A DNA stretch of 64,000 nucleotides from Hydrangea macrophylla (Eukaryota > Streptophyta > Magnoliopsida > Cornales > Hydrangeaceae): contig CM066991.1 in the NCBI GenBank assembly GCA_033977485.1, positions 126,995,999 to 127,059,998 of the forward strand, in the 5' to 3' direction. The translations under genes were made by a program, and so were the position numbers. Positions 58,338-64,000 of this stretch are shown here, piece by piece. The notes under the pieces were generated by a model. It saw nothing but the letters and a program-made list of their open reading frames with translations. It was not told the DNA's origin and did not search any database. Positions within the stretch are counted from its first letter, which is position 1. The number at the start of each line of letters is the position of its first letter.

Positions 58338-59650
58338 TAACGTTGATTCTGCGTATGGGTTGGACGCAACCATGTTGTCCAGTAATACAGATCTTATATG
58401 TGCATTGATGGATGGATAGAACGTAGATCTGTGTTAACCCTTGTTTTGCAACGTTCGTATTCCACTATTATGGTCACTGGTTTTGTGGGATTGGATCCCA
58501 CGATGGGTTTATTCATGGTAAATATTACTATTTTGATATAGCATGTGAACTCCTTTATGGAGGCATAGGATTTGTATGTATTGGATCACATGCTTGATTG
58601 ATGCGTGGTTAATTTACTGCAAATAATTAGCATATGAACTCCTTCATGGAGGCATAGGGTTTATGTAATATATCTCAAGTAAATCCGTGAAGATGGTTCG
58701 TGAGAGCAGTTTTACAAGCAATTTCCGAAAGCGATCTAGAAGCAGTTTCAGAAGGCAATTTCAGAAGTCTATTTCAGAAAATAGTTTTAGAAGGCAGTTG
58801 CTGATGGTAGATCGGATTTAGCTTCCGGGGCGCTCAAGCTGACCGGGCAGCTCGAACCCCATGCGTAGTGGCGACATAGAGCTAATCGGGTTCAATGAAG
58901 ATTTCTTCACAAGAGTTGCAGCTTGACCATAATAGTGGGATTCCTATTTTATTGTGGTTTCCTTATTTATGTGTGATTGAATGATTATTATTGTTTCATG
59001 TTTAATGAATAGGACAACATAGATAATTGTTCCTAGACCTATTTCAGATGTCTAGCTGCATGTTTAATTTATATTAATTTAAAATAATGGATAACTACAT
59101 GTGTATTTAGAAATGAAACTAATTCCATATTTGGAAAACATAAGTACTTATTTTCTAAAATCATGATAATCGAATAATTTATTATCTATACATATGGGTT
59201 TGGCAGGTAAATGATGAACTAATCCTTGTCAAGTATTCCATTATTTTTTATTAATTAAATTAAGTTTTTTCTAAAAATTATGACCCTAAATTTTTTTTTA
59301 ATTATAAATGGGAGAGGGAATTTATCAAGTATAAATCATATGGTCTCCATCACTGTTTGTAGATGATATGATTAATTTTGTGTGATGGCTCTAGTGCCAC
59401 CCTCCCCATCGGATGCAGTTGATCATAGAATTATCGGTACAAACTTTTTTAAAAGAATGTTTTAGGTGATTGTTAGTGTAGGTCAGCTCTCCATCAGAAG
59501 TGTTCCTCACGGAACTCTTGACCTAGAATTAAGTGATGGTATACAATTATCTATAAATAATAATATCCACTCCATCTGAGTCACTGTTGTTATTTATAGG
59601 ACCAAAGCAAGTCAGCAGTTTAATTTTACTAGGCAAGGTACATCGCATGG
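58338..59650 (+). other. Copia untranslated leader
   Basis: No open frame of note. It includes a short tandem of CAGTTTCAGAAGG-like units near 58,735-58,800 and two copies of GAACTCCTTYATGGAGGCATAGG near 58,548 and 58,627. Confidence 0.6.
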
Positions 59651-61989
59651 TGTCACACCCCAACCCGCCTCGGGCAAGTTGGGACACGTGTAACAAGCCC
59701 ACACGTTCAAAACACCCTTAATTCATTAATAAACACATGATTTAGACTTACTAAAACAGCTCCGTTGACACAAAACAGACCCAAGGGCAAAATGGTCATT
59801 AATAAAGTATAGCAAATTTTATATGGAAAGATAGCTCTTTGAGTCCCGGTTCCAACGCAAAAAACGGTGCGCGAATCCGAGTTTTGTAGAGAGAGTTATG
59901 CTTGTTTCCGTAAAAGTCAGCAGCTGCCAAAAATAGGGGCGGATCGATCCGCGAAAAGGGCGGATCGATCCATTTTCCTGATTTTGAGGCAGAACGTCCC
60001 CGGAAATGGGCGGATCGATCCGCGGAAAGGCCGGATCGATCCGGCCTTGGCAGAACACCTTCCTACTGCTAAAAACATCAGTTTTTCATATCCAAACTTG
60101 TTCCAAACTTCCCAAAACTTTGTGAAACCCTTAAAACTCATTCTCAAAGCATTTTCAAATGTTTCTAACATTAACACAACATCTCTAAAGCATGGATTGA
60201 CAATCAAACACACTAATTCTTCCTTAGGATCATGAACTTACATCAAAATCCATATTTCTCCCATTATACTCATGACCATTCAATCATAGGAGAACTCAAG
60301 TTAAATTTACAACCAAAAAGGACTTTCTTCCAACATTATACAACTTGTGACTAACAAAGAAACCACCATCAACATAGGACATAGTTAGCAATAACCCAAC
60401 CTTTCAAGATACAAGTCCTCCAAATACAAGGTGATCCTAACACTTTCAAAACACAAGATGTTTTTAACCCATGGATTACAAGGACTACCATTAACCAAAA
60501 CTTCTATACACATGTACATATCAACATAACTTGTAACCCCCACGCCCAACCGTCGCACGGATCATTTCCTCTCGTTCTCCTGTTCGGTACCTGCGATGGT
60601 TATTCAATAACCACAACAGAAAATATATTTTCGTTTAAGCTTTCGCTTAGTGAGGGAACTAATCATGCTATTGGAATGTTTAATATGCAAATGCAACAAT
60701 CATTAAAAACATCAACCAATTGATCTCTGGAAAGTCAAGTAACTCAAGCCACCACCCCCGGGTCCTTCTCACCCCGGAATTTCTCACTCTTTTGGCGCAT
60801 ATAGCACAACACACACTCTCTTGTGACCCCGAAGGCGTCACCGGCATTTCATTGTGGTCGTCACCACGTCCTACTCATTGAGGACTTCCTATCCCTTACA
60901 TATGGGACCTATAAATGGTGCTCACTACTTGACTTCCCTTTGATCCACATAAGCATTTAAGCAACTTAACATATAGGCATATAAGCATAGCAATTTCATA
61001 ACTTTGACATGCTTTTTACCCAATTTCAACAACACATATAAACATAAACATGGATTAAGCATTCTAAGCCAACAATTATTACACAAACATATCTAAACAC
61101 CCAATTTTGGGATTAGAGCACTCACCTCTTTGATTTATACGCAACTAAGCTTAGAATTCCCCAATTCCTTCCCAAGTTTAGCTCAATTTCTAGTTAGTGA
61201 TAATCCTACACAAGTTTGGTACCAAGAACATCGTTTATTAAGAACGGCCGCCGTAAAAACGTTGCCGAAAATGAAAATAAAGGACGTGCATGTGATCCTC
61301 TTACCTCCACGAGTCCAAATCCAGTCTCGGTTCGTGAATCCGACGCCGGACGGCGAAGGAGCGGCAAGAAACGTCGTCGAGAATTCCGTCGCCGACTCAA
61401 GCTCTCGTTCTCTCTTCAATTTTAGATTCCCAGCTGTGTTTTACAAGTATGAGACACATATGCATCTCATGCATATGTGTTGTCATGTGGTTCTTCCTTA
61501 ATTCCATTTACCTCCCCCAACTTTCTATAAGTTTTATTATGAAGCCCTCAGGTTAATTACGTTAACTACCCATCTTTTCTAAAAGGATTTAATCTAAGTC
61601 CCGCGTGGGTCCCAAATGTGGTCCCACATAATTCATGAGGTTGCTATTAAACCTACCAATTATTAATTTTATTCAAATACGCCCTCACATGGGTACCCAA
61701 ATTGGTCCCCTTTCCTATCATAAGACATAATAATATCAATAAGCATTTAAACAAGTAATCATATAAGCATATAATGACATCGAAATGCAAATTATTTTAA
61801 TTAGACCCTCGTTGGGCCCCACTTTTATACCAGTCCTGCCTTTCACAGGACTTTCATCTGTGTCCGCATTTGAACACCTTTTCACATGTGGGTTCATAAC
61901 CCCACCTTAATTCATCTCATGCATTAATTATCTTTAATTAACACATATTATTATCACATTAATCTTCTTTTCCGGGTATGGGTGTTACA
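59651..61989 (-). mobile_element. Gypsy-type solo LTR, 2.3 kb, third family
   Basis: On the minus strand it starts TGTAACACCCATACCCGG and ends GGCGGGTTGGGGTGTGACA. The termini are intact, but the flanks (CATGG and TTTGA) do not match, so recombination between two elements or a flank deletion is likely. Four perfect GGATCGATCC palindromes lie at 59941, 59962, 60012 and 60033. Open frames within are not coding. It interrupts the copia interior. Confidence 0.8.
59941..60042. repeat. Cluster of GGATCGATCC palindromes
   Basis: Four perfect copies in 102 bp, each in GGGCGGATCGATCC or GGCCGGATCGATCCGG context, 290-391 bp from the LTR's 3' end. Confidence 0.92.
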
Positions 61990-62270
61990 TTTGATAGTAA
62001 AATTAAAAGGCAATCGCCTATCTGAACAAATGATTAGTATATGGCTTCCCATCAAGTCATACTATTCGCGATGTATCATGTTGCTGGCGGATTCTTTTAA
62101 ATATGTTAGAGGAAACCAATATTTTCAACTCGAATCCATAGTAATTTTTTTGCCCAAACGTAATTATTTATATTATGTGATTCTCAGGCTTTTAAATGGG
62201 TTCTTTCAATCCACAATTCACTCGTTGTTATACTTAAAGAAAACAAACTTACTAGACCAAACTATATAAA

Positions 62271-63108
62271 CTAGAAAAGGAATTTGGATATTGTGTTAAC
62301 TGCTGAAGAGTACAAGTTTGTGCTTACTCAAGAATGTCCTGAGCAACCTGGTGGGGGCAACCGCTAAGGAAACCCAGGCTCACAAGAAATGGGTCAAGGC
62401 TGATGAGATGGCGCGGTGTTACATTTTTGGCATCCATGTCGAATGTTCTGCATTATCAGCATCAGTCAATGGTCAGTGCCTATGACATGATGGAGAGCCT
62501 CTAAGAGATGTTCGGGTACCAAAGTCGTGCTGCTAGGCAGGTTGCCGTGAAAGACTTGATGAACACAACTATGGCTGAGGTGACGCCTGTAAGGGATCAT
62601 GTTCTTAAGATGATATATCTTCTTAATGAACTAGATATCCTTGGAGCTGCAATCAACGAGGAAACCCAGGTCGATATCGTACTCCAGTCACTGCCATAGT
62701 CTTTTAAGCAATTCCGCTTCAATTATAACATGAGTAAATTTAAATATATTTTGGCGAAGCTGCTTACAGAACTTCAGGCAGTTGATGGTCTCAACAGAAA
62801 GTCAGGGAGTGCTCTTGTGTTTGAGAAAGGTTCTGCTTCAAAGTCAAAAGGCAAGAAGAAAATGAAAAAGGCTCAAAAGAAGGTCGTGGATCATCCGCCA
62901 ATCCAAAGACCAAGAGGACAACCGGGAAATCCTAAAGGCAAATGTTTTGTTTCCAAGCAGCCAAGACACTGGAAGAAGCAATTTTCGGTTTATCTCGCCA
63001 GACAGAATAATCAAGGTAAATCTCATTTACTAGTTGTTGAATTGTGTTTAGCGGTCCGATCTATCGGTTCCTGGTGTGTAGATACGGAACCACTGATCAT
63101 GTATGCAA
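62271..63108 (+). pseudogene. Copia gag and start of protease, decayed
   Basis: Read across several frameshifts: a fragment similar to EEYKFVLT.ECPEQPGGG (from about 62,298), then SVLASMSNVL-like sequence, then a clear stretch from 62,508 (MFGYQSRAARQVAVKDLMNT, VRDHVLKMIYLLNELDILGA, TQVDIVLQSLP, then SFKQFRFNYNMSKFKY). This is the gag of Ty1/copia elements. The zinc knuckle is lost. Near 63,080 the protease motif D-T-G-T-T-D-H-V-C-N is readable if one missing base is allowed. The frame then runs into the LTR at 63,109. Confidence 0.85.
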
Positions 63109-64000
63109 TGTTAGGGATATATACTAAAAGCCATGCTTTATGTAGTTGATTTATTATTCATTTAATAAAATCAATTAATCCATTTTTATGAGAATCTGTG
63201 AGGGCAATATTTGTATTATATTGTTTATTTAATATTATGCATGTGTGTCTTTCATTCTACATAGTAGATGGTTTGGTGTGTAGAGTTCGGCTTACACACG
63301 GAAGATCAGACCATCAGATCTTGTAGAATGTAAGATTTTGGTTTACAGTCTTAGATGGATTGGACACATCATCGGTAGGATTAATGCAGTATGGTGTTGT
63401 AGTAGGTTTGTCTTGTCTACGGGAAATGGTATACTTTCAACTCACCATGCTGGTACACTTTGTGTATTAAACGGGACCGACTTGGAGTAATTATCTTTAT
63501 ACTGACTTATAAGATAATTAATACCTCATGACTATTATGAGTGCTTATGCTCTAAATCCTAAGTTAATTTATAGACACGTACATTTGATATTTACACTTT
63601 GATCCCTAAAAGGGTGAGATCCTTAAATGGGTCAATATTTCATTGGATTGGGTGACAATATTAATTGTGTGGTGGATATTAATTAATGATGGAATCCATG
63701 TCTCAATTTTGGGATTGATGATATCCCCTTGAGAAAGCTTATAAGTTTTGATTATGTCAAACCCTGCAGGTGGATTTTGTATCCGACATATCAGATAAGT
63801 TAAGCAGAGGATCTCAAGGAATTTTGAGAGATTAATTAAATATGGTTGTCAATAATTATATTTAATTAATGGATATCTGTAATCTTAACATGGGGAGATA
63901 ATAAGCATTTAATAACATGGAGCTCGAAATATATTTTTGAGATAAGGGTAGGAGTGCAATTATAATTTTTTAGTGGTATGAATTATAATTTATGGAAATA
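63109..64000 (+). repeat. Second copy of the copia LTR, cut by the window edge
   Basis: Starts TGTTAGGGATATATACTAAA, homologous to 44702-45590 with many substitutions and a segment near 63,400-63,450 that the first copy lacks. It continues past the right edge. It could be the 3' LTR of the same element after an internal deletion, or the 5' LTR of a separate relative inserted into the protease. Confidence 0.85.

Larger units (their letters stand above)
44702..63108 (+). mobile_element. Decayed copia element, split by two insertions
   Basis: The LTR begins TGTTAGGGATATATAC at 44702, is interrupted at 45,883 by the 12.4-kb gag-only element, resumes at 58,254 and ends near 58,325. It is followed by a primer-binding site TGGTATCAGAG (58327-58337, initiator tRNA-Met type). 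The interior (58,338-63,108) is further interrupted by a solo LTR (59,651-61,989). The remaining coding is a broken gag plus the start of the protease, stopping abruptly at another LTR copy at 63,109. No integrase, reverse transcriptase or RNase H remains, and no polypurine tract precedes 63,109. Confidence 0.8.

Noticed and set aside
59651..61989. Possible full-length gene from overlapping frames at 59,867-60,235 and 61,130-61,501
   Set aside because: The frames lie inside a solo LTR, on both strands at once. The first is translated palindrome repeat.

Overview
This is nuclear DNA from a flowering plant. The evidence is AT-rich non-coding DNA, GT-AG introns, Au-type SINEs, Stowaway and Mutator-type MITEs, Helitrons, and LTR retrotransposons primed by initiator tRNA-Met. 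The single well-resolved gene is closest in memory to an Arabidopsis protein, so a eudicot is likely; I cannot name the species.

Layout. Bases 1-4,400 hold the 5' end of an unidentified minus-strand gene that runs off the left edge (two short exons plus a CT-rich leader). Bases 4,490-22,784 are a mobile-element mosaic: a 1.2-kb Helitron, a 4.9-kb Helitron candidate that carries a two-exon zinc-knuckle gene, a Stowaway MITE, a Mutator-type MITE split by a copia solo LTR, two Au-like SINEs, a 5.7-kb Helitron candidate and a foldback MITE. Bases 23,843-39,460 (minus strand) are an intact eight-exon gene for a 598-residue F-box/leucine-rich-repeat protein, orthologous to FBL4. Its introns are swollen by a 3.0-kb gypsy solo LTR, two hAT-like elements, a MITE and a SINE. 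Its seventh intron uses a GC donor.

Bases 39,771-44,700 hold a Tourist-like element, a SINE, a second gypsy solo LTR (same family, opposite strand) and a minisatellite. From 44,702 to the right edge is a nest: a decayed copia element whose 5' LTR was hit by a 12.4-kb pol-less, gag-only element with 4.85-kb LTRs and a perfect TATAG target duplication. The copia interior was also hit by a third gypsy-type solo LTR, and its gag-protease reading frame is cut by another copy of the copia LTR at 63,109.

The observations most worth following are: (1) the gag-only element with LTRs almost twice as long as its interior; (2) clusters of short self-complementary TCGA- or GATC-containing palindromes in four solo LTRs from copia and gypsy families; (3) a Mutator MITE family with three copies, each with a perfect 9-bp duplication, whose ends have diverged while its core is conserved; (4) the zinc-knuckle gene inside a Helitron; (5) the GC donor and the solo LTR 30 bases from a splice donor in FBL4.

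All boundaries were read by eye from termini and target duplications; no alignment or database search was run.
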